Shown in pieces: positions 23,501-32,676 of a DNA stretch of 64,000 nucleotides. The notes beneath the pieces are model-generated. The model searched no databases and was not told where the DNA came from. It saw only the letters and a program-made list of their open reading frames with translations. The stretch is from Cladopsammia gracilis (Eukaryota; Cnidaria; Anthozoa; Scleractinia; Dendrophylliidae). The DNA is taken from assembly GCA_022457155.1 (NCBI GenBank), contig JAJGOT010000206.1, forward strand, positions 526,501 through 590,500. The letters are read 5' to 3'. Positions within the stretch are counted from its first letter, which is position 1, and every line of letters starts with the position of its first letter. Both the position numbers and the translations under genes were made by a program.

Positions 23501-23785
23501 GTCGTTGGTACCAATTTTATCTTTTTCCTGACGCCAATGATTCTGATCATTACGTTGGTGCCCGTTAAGAATATCCATTATACAATTGAACTGATCAGTG
23601 GCCATGACAACCAGAGACTGTTTGTGTTTGGATTTTGGTTCCCCAATGCTTGTTTTGGATTGAATGCTTGCATAAATCCCATTCTCTGCGCATTTAGGCA
23701 AGGGCAGTTTATCAAGGAGATCAGAAAAATACTGAACTTGCATATAATATCTCCTCAAATTGCTGCTTTCTTTTCGCGAGGTTGA
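17505..23785 (+). CDS. LRR-containing class A GPCR, copy B (4 coding exons)
   Basis: Coding exons are 17505-17740, 18856-18927, 19595-19666 and 22486-23785, giving 559 residues, with the same phases and splice sites as copy A. Domain order is identical: signal peptide, glycosylated N-terminus, three LRRs, Cys-rich hinge, seven TM helices. The hinge is one residue longer around the CTKYQSKC segment. EKY replaces DRY and NPILC replaces NPxxY, as in copy A. A 31-bp deletion just after the FFSRG codons brings a TGA into frame, so the ~28-residue Ser-rich tail of copy A is lost although its sequence survives downstream as 3' UTR. Intron 3 has grown by a 2-kb foldback transposon and a MITE. Ligand and G-protein coupling are unknown. 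Confidence 0.9.
17802..18386. mobile_element. TIR element with a second MITE nested inside
   Basis: Outer ends ATAGACTTCTTTAGCTT...TTTTCCCAATGTAG and CTACATTGGGAAAAC...AGCTAATGAGGTCTAT are inverted. Inside, 17957-18340 has its own inverted ends (GGCTGTGTTTTCACGAG / CTCGTGAAAACACGGCC) and an ATG direct duplication on both sides. Copy A lacks the whole insertion. It lies in intron 1 of receptor B. Confidence 0.7.
19048..19324. mobile_element. CCAAT-rich MITE (AGCGGTTTTCAATTGA family)
   Basis: The ends AGAGCAGTTTTGAATTGAGT and ACTCAATTGAAAACTGCCCT are inverted, and the interval is missing from copy A. Relatives or parts are visible at about 4096-4710, 17770-18590, 28335-28990 and 33272-33520. 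The interior contains at least four CCAATCA/TGATTGG boxes and repeated AACCAAAACCAAAG. Confidence 0.7.
19685..21702. mobile_element. 2-kb foldback transposon in intron 3 of receptor B
   Basis: The two arms, about 19685-20434 and 20957-21702, are near-perfect inverted repeats of roughly 750 bp with ends TATGGTGGCCGAGGACTGCC. A target duplication CTATTC flanks it (19679-19684 and 21703-21708), and copy A shows the empty site GACTATTCCTTTATTC. The ~520-bp centre has no long reading frame and contains a smaller palindrome (CCTTTTGCGTGAACCGTGAA / TTCACGGTTCACGCAAAAGG). The arms contain a purine-biased repeat of AAATGCAAATGAAATT type. It is non-autonomous. Confidence 0.9.
21867..22036. mobile_element. 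MITE with AGGCCATTTCCGAG ends
   Basis: Inverted ends AGGCCATTTCCGAGTTGCT and AGCAACTCGGAAATGGCCT extend far inward (GGTTGTGCACCAAGCCTCGC). AT is duplicated; copy A shows the empty site CTTCAATTCC. Related ends bound 31476-31661. It lies in intron 3 of receptor B. Confidence 0.8.
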
Positions 23786-24321
23786 ACAGCGCAAGTACCT
23801 CTCAAGTTGTTCTTTACAAAGTTACACACTATGACAAATAAGCCTGAAAGAAGTCAAGTACTACTGCGTCAATATGCTGCTGCGTTTAGTCAAGAAAATA
23901 ACTTGCGATAATTAAAGCAAAATCAAATATTTATCCCTGTCAATTTTCACTCTTTCTCAATAATTCGCTTTGGATGAAAGATCATTCTCAAACCTTTATT
24001 TTGAACCCCAAAACAAATTTCGAGAAAATGGTTCATCTGAAGGTACTCTGTAACTTTAAGACTTGAAAATTGCTTGCCTCGTTAACAGTGATGTTGAACT
24101 CTATTAGCGAATACCCTTGTTAAGGGTGTGTAGTTGCCTGTATTTGTAAAGTCTCGGACGGATCGACGAGTTGTTGTTAACATTAATTGTGTAAACCATT
24201 TTATACAAAGTTCTGTTAGTACTAGTTAAATGCTTTCAAAGTTCTAAAATCAGCGTGAGCAATCCTTGTCAAATCTAAATATGCGTTAGCGTTTTTGCAG
24301 TCGTTATTTTCAAGCTGGTTT

Positions 24322-24380
24322 ACTTGACTTGACTTGACTTGACTTGACTTGACTTGACTTGACTTGACTTGACTTGACTT
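24322..24380 (+). repeat. (GACTT)n microsatellite
   Basis: About eleven GACTT pentamers. Copy A has only a short degenerate TTTACTTTA tract at the same place, so the array expanded after duplication. Confidence 0.95.
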
Positions 24381-24489
24381 TAACCGGCTTAACAATACTA
24401 GAAGATAAAAAAGTAACGTGTATTGAAGGAAAACCCTGAACAGGAAATACTTCCCTTAATATAGGGCTACTTATAATATAAGTTAATTA

Positions 24490-24960
24490 ATAAATAAAAT
24501 CAATAGATAAAATTTACAATCTTTGAAATTTTAAATAATTATGTACATATTGTCATTAAATTAAAATTTCAGCTAGACAAACATTAAAAACCTAATACTG
24601 TTATTAAAATCCAATTTAGCTTATAGCTTCAACAAGCTGCAGCGGCATCCTTTTTGTCCAAAAGAGATTTTAGACTATTCCTAAATTCAGAAACGTATTC
24701 AGTTTTTTTTTTAATATAATGGTAATCCATTCCAGGATTTTATTACTCTATAAAATATGAAAATTTTAAAACATCAATTGTCGAATATTTAATCCTAAAA
24801 GAATAATCTACATATCTGTTGTAGTTAATTTTTTATTTCAGGTAATTTTTGTTTTTCTTTTGTTTCAAGTTCATTAGCATATATAACCATACCCAAAAAC
24901 AATGGAAAAATAAAAATTACCCGAGATAAAAAATTAACTGCAACATATCTAAGATTATAT
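24490..24960 (-). pseudogene. LINE reverse transcriptase C-terminus, decayed (copy B)
   Basis: Same relic as 9690-10030: YRVIKSWNGLP and EFRNSLKSLLSKK can be read on the minus strand with frame breaks. A later 127-bp MITE at 24818-24944 interrupts it. Confidence 0.6.
24818..24944. mobile_element. short MITE with GTTGTAGTTAATTTTT ends
   Basis: GTTGTAGTTAATTTTTTATT and AATAAAAATTACC...AAAAAATTAACTGCAAC are inverted. ATATCT is duplicated on both sides, and copy A has the uninterrupted ACATATCTAAG site. Confidence 0.8.
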
Positions 24961-25117
24961 GTGGAGCTTTCAGCGGTTTAACACCATATAAGGTAATATG
25001 CATAGGCGGTGATATCGGGAAATCCAAATGAGTGAAACCTTTATTTGAAGTTTCAGGGAGGCGTCAATAAAAAATGACGTTGAAATCCGTAATTCCCAAT
25101 CGAACGCACTCATGGTA

Positions 25118-25136
25118 CCCCCCCCCCCCCCCCCAC
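25118..25136 (+). repeat. poly-C tract upstream of B1
   Basis: A long C-run followed by CACGCC repeats, about 100 bp upstream of the B1 TATA-like box. Copy A has no comparable run. Confidence 0.85.
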
Positions 25137-25432
25137 ACACGCCGCCACGCCCCACGCCCCACGCCCAGAAGACCCACCTACGCCCCCACGCAAATCCCAC
25201 GCCCAAATTAATTATAATGTATGCAGCACTTTATCAATTACGTATAAAGTAGGGGATAACATACCGAGACAGCACATATCCTTCAGAATTGGAACAAAGC
25301 GGTCACCGGACGTCTGCAAATCGCCAGTCAAAAACTAGCTTTAAAACACACAGACTTGTTGTTGGAAAGAAAAGAGAAGACAGATCTCCCTTGACGACTA
25401 TCACTACTTCATCATTGAAAACAAGCCCTGTT

Positions 25433-25753
25433 ATGGCGCGTACGAACACAGACTCGGAGTCACAAGTGGATCTTGACGACATCAAGATCTGCATTCATCT
25501 ACTTCCCGAAAATGAGATCGCGATCTCTTCAAGTGGTCATCCATGTCCCCAAGAAATGGAAGAAAATACGAGATGTCCCATAGAAATTGGCCTTGGTGTT
25601 GAAGGAGACACACTACCTCGCCAACGTCGCCTAGGAGTCGTCCCTGCGTGTGATACAATAGTCGCAGAGCAAATGAGAGCAAGGGTGTTGCGAAAGAAGT
25701 TTGGAGAAGACTTGCTTTCAAAAATGCCTGGAATTTTCATCAAGAAACTGTAA
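25433..25753 (+). CDS. small unrecognised protein family member B1
   Basis: Predicted 106 residues in one exon from ATG 25433. Blocks: MARTNTDSESQ, an acidic DLDDIKICIHLLPENEIA segment, PQEMEENTRC, QRRLGVVPACDTIVAEQ, then the basic ARVLRKKFGEDLL and PGIFIKKL ending. It keeps the C-terminus that the near-identical A1 has lost by frameshift, so B1 is the better reference for this subfamily. A possible TATA box (TATAAAG, 25243-25249) lies 190 bp upstream, close to the spacing in A2/B2. No signal peptide or TM helix is seen. The family is not recognised. The in-frame upstream extension lacks an ATG and is probably 5' UTR. Confidence 0.6.
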   Translation: MARTNTDSESQVDLDDIKICIHLLPENEIAISSSGHPCPQEMEENTRCPIEIGLGVEGDTLPRQRRLGVVPACDTIVAEQMRARVLRKKFGEDLLSKMPGIFIKKL

Positions 25754-26469
25754 AGAAATCAATTTAGTCTTTAGAAATTAGTTGCCAAAACTAAACAAAT
25801 ATGTGAATGTTGAAGGTTGTTGTTTAAATATTGTATTGTTAGGAGGGATCAGAAACTTTGTCCAAAACAATCGGTTGTCATTTTGGAGTATAATCGTGCG
25901 AGCTGATGATTTTTTGTATTTGATCTAACTTTCGTGATTTAGAAAGACTGAACATTTCTGAAATGTATTCATATTTGAGATTCGTAGTAAATGGGGAATG
26001 TAATGAATAAAAAGTTTTGGCAAAATCTCACTTTTGAGCACACCAGATCAGAAAATCGTCGTGCTGGCCTCAAATCATCGCCAAAAAGCGAAAATATTGC
26101 ATTGTATGGTATTTGAACAACAGTGTTGCTTTTTCTGTTACCACGACGTACAGTAATTCAATTCGTATTGTGTCCGATTCTAAATTTACAAGGTGATGAT
26201 GAAAACACAATACTGTGCTTTGCAATAATTAATCGGGTGAACAAAACCATGTTTTTGTTTTATTATATTTTTAATTTTGTCAAAGGAGCCCGCGAGGTAA
26301 ATGATTGTGCAAGATATCGTCCCAATTATATTGTTGATTTTGTTATATTGTTGATTGCCTTTTGTAATGGTCGATGCCATTTCTCTCTAGTTTATGCCTG
26401 GATTGGGACGAAACTACCCTGTCATTATGAGATAAAATTGAGCCTAGGTAAAGCGATTATTAGACCTAA

Positions 26470-26493
26470 GGGACGGGCCATTATTTTTTTGAC

Positions 26494-26524
<31 letters not shown>

Positions 26525-26755
26525 GGAAAATTTTCGCATGCAAACATTTTTTTGTATGCGGCACCCGCTGCAAACAATTTATTTTGTGTTTCCGTCCAAC
26601 TGCTATACTTCCATCAAACAATTTTTTTCTTTATTTTTTTGCCTGCATACAATTTATTTCAGTGTTTATAGCCTCTGCACACAATTTATTTCAAAATTTT
26701 CCAACCCCTCCCCCCCCCCCCCCCCGCCCCGTCAAAAAAAATAATGGTCCGTCCC
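26470..26755. mobile_element. MITE with poly-G and poly-C arms (copy B)
   Basis: Ends GGGACGGGCCATTATTTTTT and AATAATGGTCCGTCCC are inverted, with TAA duplications at 26467-26469 and 26756-26758; copy A shows the empty site CCTAAGC. Inside the ends lie 29 G (26494-26522) and a C-run (26710-26725) that would pair in the folded element. A relative occupies 52663-52952, and a partial one ends at 32232. Confidence 0.85.
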
Positions 26756-26847
26756 TAAGCTAGTTTCGCGATTATGTTAGATTTATGGATAGGGTCACCC
26801 GTTATAGATGTATCATTAAGAAAAGCATCATTTTTAATCAAATTTTT

Positions 26848-26935
26848 CTAGGGTTTGCTGGATCAACTCAGTGGTCTGGTGGTGAAGGTGGGATGTTAGC
26901 ATGCATGAGGTTTCGGATTCGATTCTAGGTTATTA
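26848..26935 (+). repeat. tRNA-like SINE head or tRNA pseudogene (copy B)
   Basis: Paralogous to 11625-11705, with the same CAACTCAGTGGTCTGGTGG and GGATTCGATTCT boxes. Confidence 0.45.
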
Positions 26936-27060
26936 ATTGCTTTTTTTCTTTTTCTGATAGAAAAAAAAAGAATAGTAACTGGTAAAAATTTTTCTGGTTG
27001 TCGCTGAAATTTTGCGGCGGCGGGTAGATGAAAGAATCAAGCATTTGTGAGAACAACCAC

Positions 27061-27436
27061 GCGTGGTAAATGGTTGTGCAATATGAAACCTTACAAATGA
27101 TTGGCCACTCCCAGTGATCTTCACTATGAGGATTTCGCGTGGTAAATGGTTGTGCAATATGAAACCTTAAAAACGATTGGCCACCCCCAGTGATCTTCAC
27201 TATGACGATTTTGCGTGGTAAATGGTTGTGCAATATGAAACCTGACAAACGATTGGCCACTCCCAGTGTTCTTCGCTATGAGGATTTCGTCACAATTATG
27301 TTGTTGTTGCTTTTCGTTTAATTCAACAATAAAACAAGTGAAATAAATTTCCAGGCCTTTGGCGGCGGAGTTATAAAACAAAATGAAAGAATCAAGCGTT
27401 TGTTGGCAGAACGACGCCTGGTAAATGGTTGCGCAA
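27061..27436 (+). repeat. minisatellite with bZIP-like sites upstream of B2
   Basis: Three 76-bp units start at 27061, 27137 and 27213, each with TTGTGCAAT (27074, 27150, 27226). A diverged unit ends with TTGCGCAA at 27429-27436. The matching place of copy A has TTACGTAA. The array lies about 120 bp upstream of a TATA box. Confidence 0.75.
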
Positions 27437-27555
27437 GGTGAAACCTCACTTACAAATTGTGATGTCATTGTTGTTTTGAACCTTCCTACTGATGCCGATA
27501 TGCACTGATTGGTGGAAAAAAATCCACTAGCTCTTCTATTAATAGACTATCAGAG

Positions 27556-27563
27556 TATATAAA
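27556..27563 (+). promoter_or_regulatory. TATA box of B2
   Basis: TATATAAA lies 178 bp upstream of ATG 27734, the same spacing as in A2. Confidence 0.55.
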
Positions 27564-27733
27564 GGCAATTGGCTACCCCTTATGCACGATTCCCTTTCGG
27601 TGGCACCGGAACAAAGAGGTCAATCGTACTTACGTATCCAGAAAAAGCAAATAATAAGCAGATAAGCAAAGAGAAATCTCCCTTGTCGTCGTTGTTGAAT
27701 ATCAGTACTTCATCATTGCAAGCAGGTCCGGTT

Positions 27734-28027
27734 ATGGCGCGTACGAATACAGCCTTGGAGTCACCAATAAGTCTTGACGACATCTATGTTGAACTAGTTC
27801 CCGAAACTGAGATCGTCCTCTTTTCAAGCGCGAGCAGTTATAAAAGTCCTCAAGAAATGGACCAACATGTGAGCAGAGACGCACCACCTCCTCAACGCCG
27901 CATCGGAGTTGTTTCTGCGAGTGATGCCGTAGTCGCCGAACGAAGGAAAGCACGGGTTTTGAGCAAAAAATTTGGAGAAGGCTTCATTACAGAAAATCCT
28001 GGTACATTCAACAAGAAACAAAATTAG
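27734..28027 (+). CDS. small unrecognised protein family member B2
   Basis: Predicted 97 residues in one exon. It shares with A2 the MARTNTALESP start, SLDDIYVELVPE, PQEMDQHV, QRRIGVVSASDAVVAE and ARVLSKKFGEGF. It carries an extra SSASSYK segment and lacks the FQVENELGV stretch, so the middle of the protein tolerates indels while the ends are kept. No signal peptide or membrane helix. Function unknown. The gene lies just downstream of B1, as A2 does of A1, so each duplicated cassette contains a receptor and a pair of these genes. Confidence 0.6.
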   Translation: MARTNTALESPISLDDIYVELVPETEIVLFSSASSYKSPQEMDQHVSRDAPPPQRRIGVVSASDAVVAERRKARVLSKKFGEGFITENPGTFNKKQN

Positions 28028-28334
28028 TTGCCAAGAACAAACTGTATGAATTTCGAAGTGGTTGTAGGATTGATCAGACACTACTATGATGAAAACTTTC
28101 AGTTTCTGTATGGCAATTAATCATTTTGTTGTAGTATAATTTTGCGTATTGAGAAGTTTTTGTGTTCTTGAAAAAACGGTAGCTTCGGTGAATAAAAGAG
28201 TATAAAAATTAACCGATTTTCAATCAAGTAGGCCGTGTATATGTTTCCTATTGTATCCAATACTAATTGCTATTGTTAAATACGTATCTTTATAAAATAT
28301 CTATAATAATATAAACCTATAGTAAGTAATGATA

Positions 28335-28990
28335 GAGCGGTTTTCAATTAAGTGTCGAAAGTTACCTTTTGCGATTGCTTTGGTTTCGCGTTGCTACGCT
28401 TTGTAATTGGTTAGTAAAAACACCCGCCACTTTCTCGATAGCCTGCGAATACAGCCGCCCCTCATCGCTCCTGCCACTAGAGACGTTCGCGCGAGATAGC
28501 GTCTGCGATTTACTCTGAAAAATTCCATACTGATGACGTAAATCACCCGTCGTCAATCTCGTATAATTATTATAATGTGCATGTGAAACCAAATGAAATT
28601 AAAGGTATTGACAGGCCTTTCACAAATCCTACTCTCTAGCGCCTGGCGTGTTTGGCAGGCGGCTGTTTTCGCAGGCTACTTTCTCGACCAATCAGAAGTA
28701 AAACCAAAACCAATCGTGACTTGCCTGCACGTGTTTTCCTGCGCTTGGCGCCGGCTACATGTATTTGCTACGCGTTTTAATTGGTTTATTAAATTGTCTG
28801 CGGCCTTTGTGATTGCTCGGAGTTACAATACAATACAGTACATACAATACAATACTTTATTTGACGTGGAAGGTACACTTAGCTGTAAAACTAGTTTGCA
28901 GGTACCCCACAAAGTTATTACTTTAGTTTTGGTTTTACGACACTGAAGTGATTAAAGGCTTGCGCGTATTCACGGGTTAAAAACCGCTCT
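28335..28990. mobile_element. CCAAT-rich MITE copy, internally disrupted
   Basis: The ends AGAGCGGTTTTCAATTAAGT and TTAAAAACCGCTCT are inverted, with TTTTGGTTTTACGACACT near the right. The interior holds ATTGGTT boxes and an insertion near 28830 with CAATACAATAC repeats, which resembles a retroelement tail. Confidence 0.6.
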
Positions 28991-29170
28991 AAACTATGAT
29001 GATAAAAATTGCTCGAGTCTGGTTTTGTGAATTTCAAGGACTCAGCTGATAATACATTGTCAGGTGGGGAATTATAATTTTGCTCTTCCCCCTCCTATAT
29101 AGCCGTTTTTTTTCCTTTGCATTTTTTTGTGAATGCGCGTACTTTATTTGTAGTTAAACATTTTTTTTAA

Positions 29171-29912
29171 CCCTTTCACTCTCAGAATCACTTATGAAGA
29201 CATGCAGTGTAGTTCTAACTTTTGAGTCTGTGGACGAAATCCTATGGTGTGACCATTCAAATGAAACCTCTTCAGCAGTACTTTTGCATGGTACCATTTG
29301 TTCTAACTTTTGAGTCTGTGGATGAAATCCTATGGCGTGACCATTCAAATGAAACCTCTTAGGCAGTACTTTTGCATGGTACCATTTGTTCTAACTTTTG
29401 AGTCTGTTGACAAAATCCTACGGTGTGACCATTCAAATGAAACCTCTTCAGCAGTACTTTTGCATGGTACCATTTGTTCTAACTTTTGAGTCTGTTGACA
29501 AAATCCTATGGTGTGACCATTCAAATGAAACCTCTTCAGCAGTACTTTTGCATGGTACCATTTGTTCTAACTTTTGAGTCTATGGACAAAATCCTATGGT
29601 GTGACCATTCAAATGAAACCTCTTCAGCAGTACTTTTGCATGGTACCATTTGTTCTAACTTTTGAGTCTGTTGACGAAATCCTATGCTGTGACCATTCAA
29701 ATGAAACCTCTTCAGCAGTACTTTTGCATGGTACCATTTGTTCTAACTTTTGAGTCTGTTGACAAAATCCTATGGTGTGACCATTCAAATGAAACCTCTT
29801 TAGCAGTACTTTTACATGGTACCATTTGTTTTTCAATATTTTATACTGAAAGCAAATTGGGATTTTTGTTTTTTTGAATTTTGATGCTTGGCACTCTTGG
29901 GAATGAGCAGGG
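29171..29912. mobile_element. piggyBac-like MITE carrying seven 88-bp satellite units
   Basis: Exact TTAA flanks both sides (29167-29170, 29913-29916), followed by CCCTTTCACTCTCAG at the left and ...GAATGAGCAGGG at the right, so the ends are CCC...GGG as in piggyBac elements. Seven tandem 88-bp units start at 29213, 29301, 29389, 29477, 29565, 29653 and 29741 (TTCTAACTTTTGAGTCTGTG...). Units are 95% or more alike. The end sequences recur at 37586-38315 and from 63194, with different unit numbers. Confidence 0.8.
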
Positions 29913-30008
29913 TTAAAGAACTACTCACCTACCAATGACAGAATACTCTAGAACAACAATTAGGATCCCCCAACGAGGACTATTTAGGAAAATGCTTGGA
30001 GTGGCGTT

Positions 30009-30167
30009 GGCCCACCTTCACCCAAAATGCTGAGCGCGCCGTGATCACTTTCTGTGCTGCGAAATTCATGCTTGAATGCGTGCAACTAATCAGATCACGC
30101 ATATGAACAATGGAGCATTTGAAAATAGAAACAAACGACCGCAACGTCTTTTGGGTGAAGGTGGGCC
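30009..30167. mobile_element. MITE with GGCCCACCTTCACCCAAAA ends
   Basis: Perfect 19-bp inverted ends GGCCCACCTTCACCCAAAA / TTTTGGGTGAAGGTGGGCC surround 120 bp of non-coding sequence. Confidence 0.8.
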
Positions 30168-30349
30168 TTTAAGTGCCTTTAAACTAGAGGTTACAGATTG
30201 TAATGATAATGCTGCGAGCAGATGCTGGGCAGTAAAACATAACGAAAACAGTGAATGTACATACAGATTTTGATAATTTCATAAATTTATTTATTGGGCC
30301 AATTACCATACCATCATTTTCGAATTACATACCATTATAAGTAAGCTTA

Positions 30350-30469
30350 GGCCCAGTTCAAACGTCGAACTTCACATGTGCCGAACCTAATGCAAATTAG
30401 CAAGAACAATAGATTTTGCTCATTTGCATTAGGTTCGGCACATGTGAAGTTTGACGTTTGAACTGGGCC
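30350..30469. mobile_element. 120-bp MITE, TTA target duplication
   Basis: GGCCCAGTTCAAACGTCGAA at the left is inverted at the right. The arms extend about 50 bp (CACATGTGCCGAACCTAATG), and TTA is duplicated at 30347-30349 and 30470-30472. The size and 3-bp TWA duplication fit PIF/Harbinger MITEs. Confidence 0.85.
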
Positions 30470-30479
30470 TTAGTTCTTT

Positions 30480-31470
30480 GTGATCCATTGTTCAATCGGC
30501 AAACCGGCTGAGCACGTAACAACGCTGAAAAACTCATAAAAGAATATTGTCTTCCCCGTGAAATGTCACTAAATCGTTCGTGACCTTGATGAATGCTTCC
30601 AGCAACAAATAAGTTTGAATTTGGCATGATACATTTGCAAACAGAAACACTTACTTTGAAATCGAAGAACAGAAGCGAGCACGTGCTATGGATGGCGAAA
30701 GACGCATTCAGAGCCAGGCGCATCTAAGTTATGATGACACTGCTGGATGTACGCTTGCTCAAAATCATCGTGACAAACAAAAATTGAGACTGCCGCATTA
30801 CATAAGGCGCAGGGAACCCAAGGACGAACCACAGGCAAACCAAAGATTAGTGTGCTACTTTACTTACATGGGAGCTCACAGCAACGAAACTCATGAAAGG
30901 TAATACAGTTTGATCTTCTCGGTTCTTTTAGCTGAATATTTCAGCGGCAGAAAAGTTTAGGGAAAGGAATTTTATCCCCGACACTGTATTTACTATAAAA
31001 TAGGGAATTTAAGCAACCACGACGGCGGCGGCAGCGAGAACGGCACAAAACAATTAATGAGCGAAAACAATACATCTGCACGTGCGTTTTACATTTTGGT
31101 ACATTTCTTTGTCGTTCCCTGCAAAACAACAACGTCAAATGATAAAAATATAGGTGAAGAAAGTGAACACACGACGATACATTTTCCTTCCTCTATTTGA
31201 ACTTAAAAGCCATCTGCACAAATTCAGCTCTTAGACAATCCTGGGTCACATTAGAAAAACTAAACAAATTGGAACAACTGCAAAGTAGTTTAAAATAGCG
31301 CGAATTTTTTTTTAAGAGTCGTTTCCTTGCCGCTGCCGTCGTCGTTGCTTCAACTCCCTTAATTGTGTTAAAAACGTGAAACAAAATAGTAAAAATAATT
31401 GAAAAATTGTAAAACGTGTCATAGTGATCGAGTTCACGCGAGAACTTTAAGTAGTAGAACCTTAAAATTC
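30480..31470. other. no gene recognised
   Basis: Short reading frames on both strands lack family resemblance or splice context. GGCGGCGGCAGCGAG and its loose complement near 31325 hint at an old inverted repeat, but nothing can be supported. Confidence 0.35.
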
Positions 31471-31475
31471 GAAAT

Positions 31476-31661
31476 AGGCCATTTGCACGATGACGTCATT
31501 TCACTACTACTACTAGAATTCATTTCGTTTTTCCTTTCTTATTTAAATTTTGTAATCCCAGTGCGGTTTAAATAACAATAGCCCTAATTTGCACTACAAA
31601 ACAAAAAAAACTGAAGGATTCTGGCAGTAGTAGTCAAATGACGTCATCGTGCAAATGGCCT
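31476..31661. mobile_element. MITE with CRE palindromes in both ends
   Basis: AGGCCATTTGCACGATGACG at the left is inverted at the right (CGTCATCGTGCAAATGGCCT), with AT duplicated. Each end contains TGACGTCA, a perfect CRE/ATF site. The first bases match the MITE at 21867-22036. Confidence 0.8.
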
Positions 31662-31994
31662 ATTATTCACTAGCTGCTTTCATCTTTCCAAAAATCCTAG
31701 CTGAATTTACTTCGTACCCAAATAAAACATTTTCTATTCTTGGTTTGCAACCACGTGACAAGGCGGCCATGTTGGTGGTCAATACAATACAATTTTTGTC
31801 GCAGAATTTGCATGAAAATAGCACCACCAACATGGTGCGTGGTTTACACGTGGTTTGCACGTGACGTCAGGTGCAAACCAGCAATCGCTCCGAAGACAAA
31901 AGGCGTTAAATTTTCCGACTTTGCGAAAGGCGTAAACGGGGAGGGGATGAGGCGCGAAAAAGGAGATGGGGAGAAGGGTAGGAACGCCTTGTGT

Positions 31995-32232
31995 GGGGGG
32001 GGGGGGGGGGGGGGGAGGTTGGGCAATTTCTTCTGAGTATGAATTTTTTTTTTCGGCATTACTATTTGCAAGAATTTTCTTTACTCAAATGCTTGAATTT
32101 TTTTTTCACGTGCTTTCTTGTGCACGATTTTTTTTCTCTTAAATTTCTTCTGCAGGAATTTTTTTTTGTTAATTGCCCAACCCCCCCCCCCCCCCCCCCC
32201 CCCCCCGCTACAAAAATTAAATGGTCCGTCCC
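31995..32232. mobile_element. partial poly-G/poly-C MITE
   Basis: The right end TAAATGGTCCGTCCC with a TAA flank matches 26470-26755. A G-run near 31997-32015 and a C-run near 32180-32206 form the arms, but the left end is not recognisable. GAATTTTTTTTT and its variants recur inside. Confidence 0.6.
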
Positions 32233-32676
32233 TAAGAACCGGGATATTCGCATTACGCCCACTGATTTCCTTGTAATCAAATTACGTCAACTGTCAATAC
32301 GTTCACCAATTAGAAGCCGGCACGCGCTTTTACGCATGGATGACTTCACGGCTTCAACAAGATCTCTTCTAGAATTTCCAATGAGGGCCCAGTAGGGTTA
32401 CTTCTGAAATTTTAAGGGACTTTTTTCTAATCTTTGACCAGAACTCTCTCTGTTCTCCAAGGAGGAAGAAAAGAAGCTGCCTGATCGTAAGTGACTGTTT
32501 TTTTTTTTAAAAATGGCCAAAGACATAGAATATCTACTATTAACTTTTATTAATTCTTCTCCAAAACTTTTATCCATTACATTCCATTATTATATTATAT
32601 TATTATTATTATATTATATTAATAGAGTAAAGTTTTAAAGAAAGATACAGTTGGGGATTCCAAAATTGCTTGGATA

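Larger units (their letters stand above)
16230..28180 (+). repeat. tandem segmental duplication, copy B
   Basis: Second copy of the block at 2690-12955 in direct orientation. Copy-B-only insertions with identifiable empty sites in copy A are 17802-18386, about 19048-19324, 19685-21702, 21867-22036, 24818-24944 and 26470-26755. The sequence directly upstream of receptor exon 1 (17138-17447) is unrelated to that in copy A (about 3475-3765). Confidence 0.9.

Noticed and set aside
26123..26671. 182-codon plus frame in copy B
   Set aside because: It crosses the G-run of a MITE that is absent from copy A, where the frame does not continue.
29171..29912. CRISPR-like array (regular 88-bp spacing)
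   Set aside because: There are no unique spacers; the whole unit repeats, in a eukaryotic context inside a transposon.
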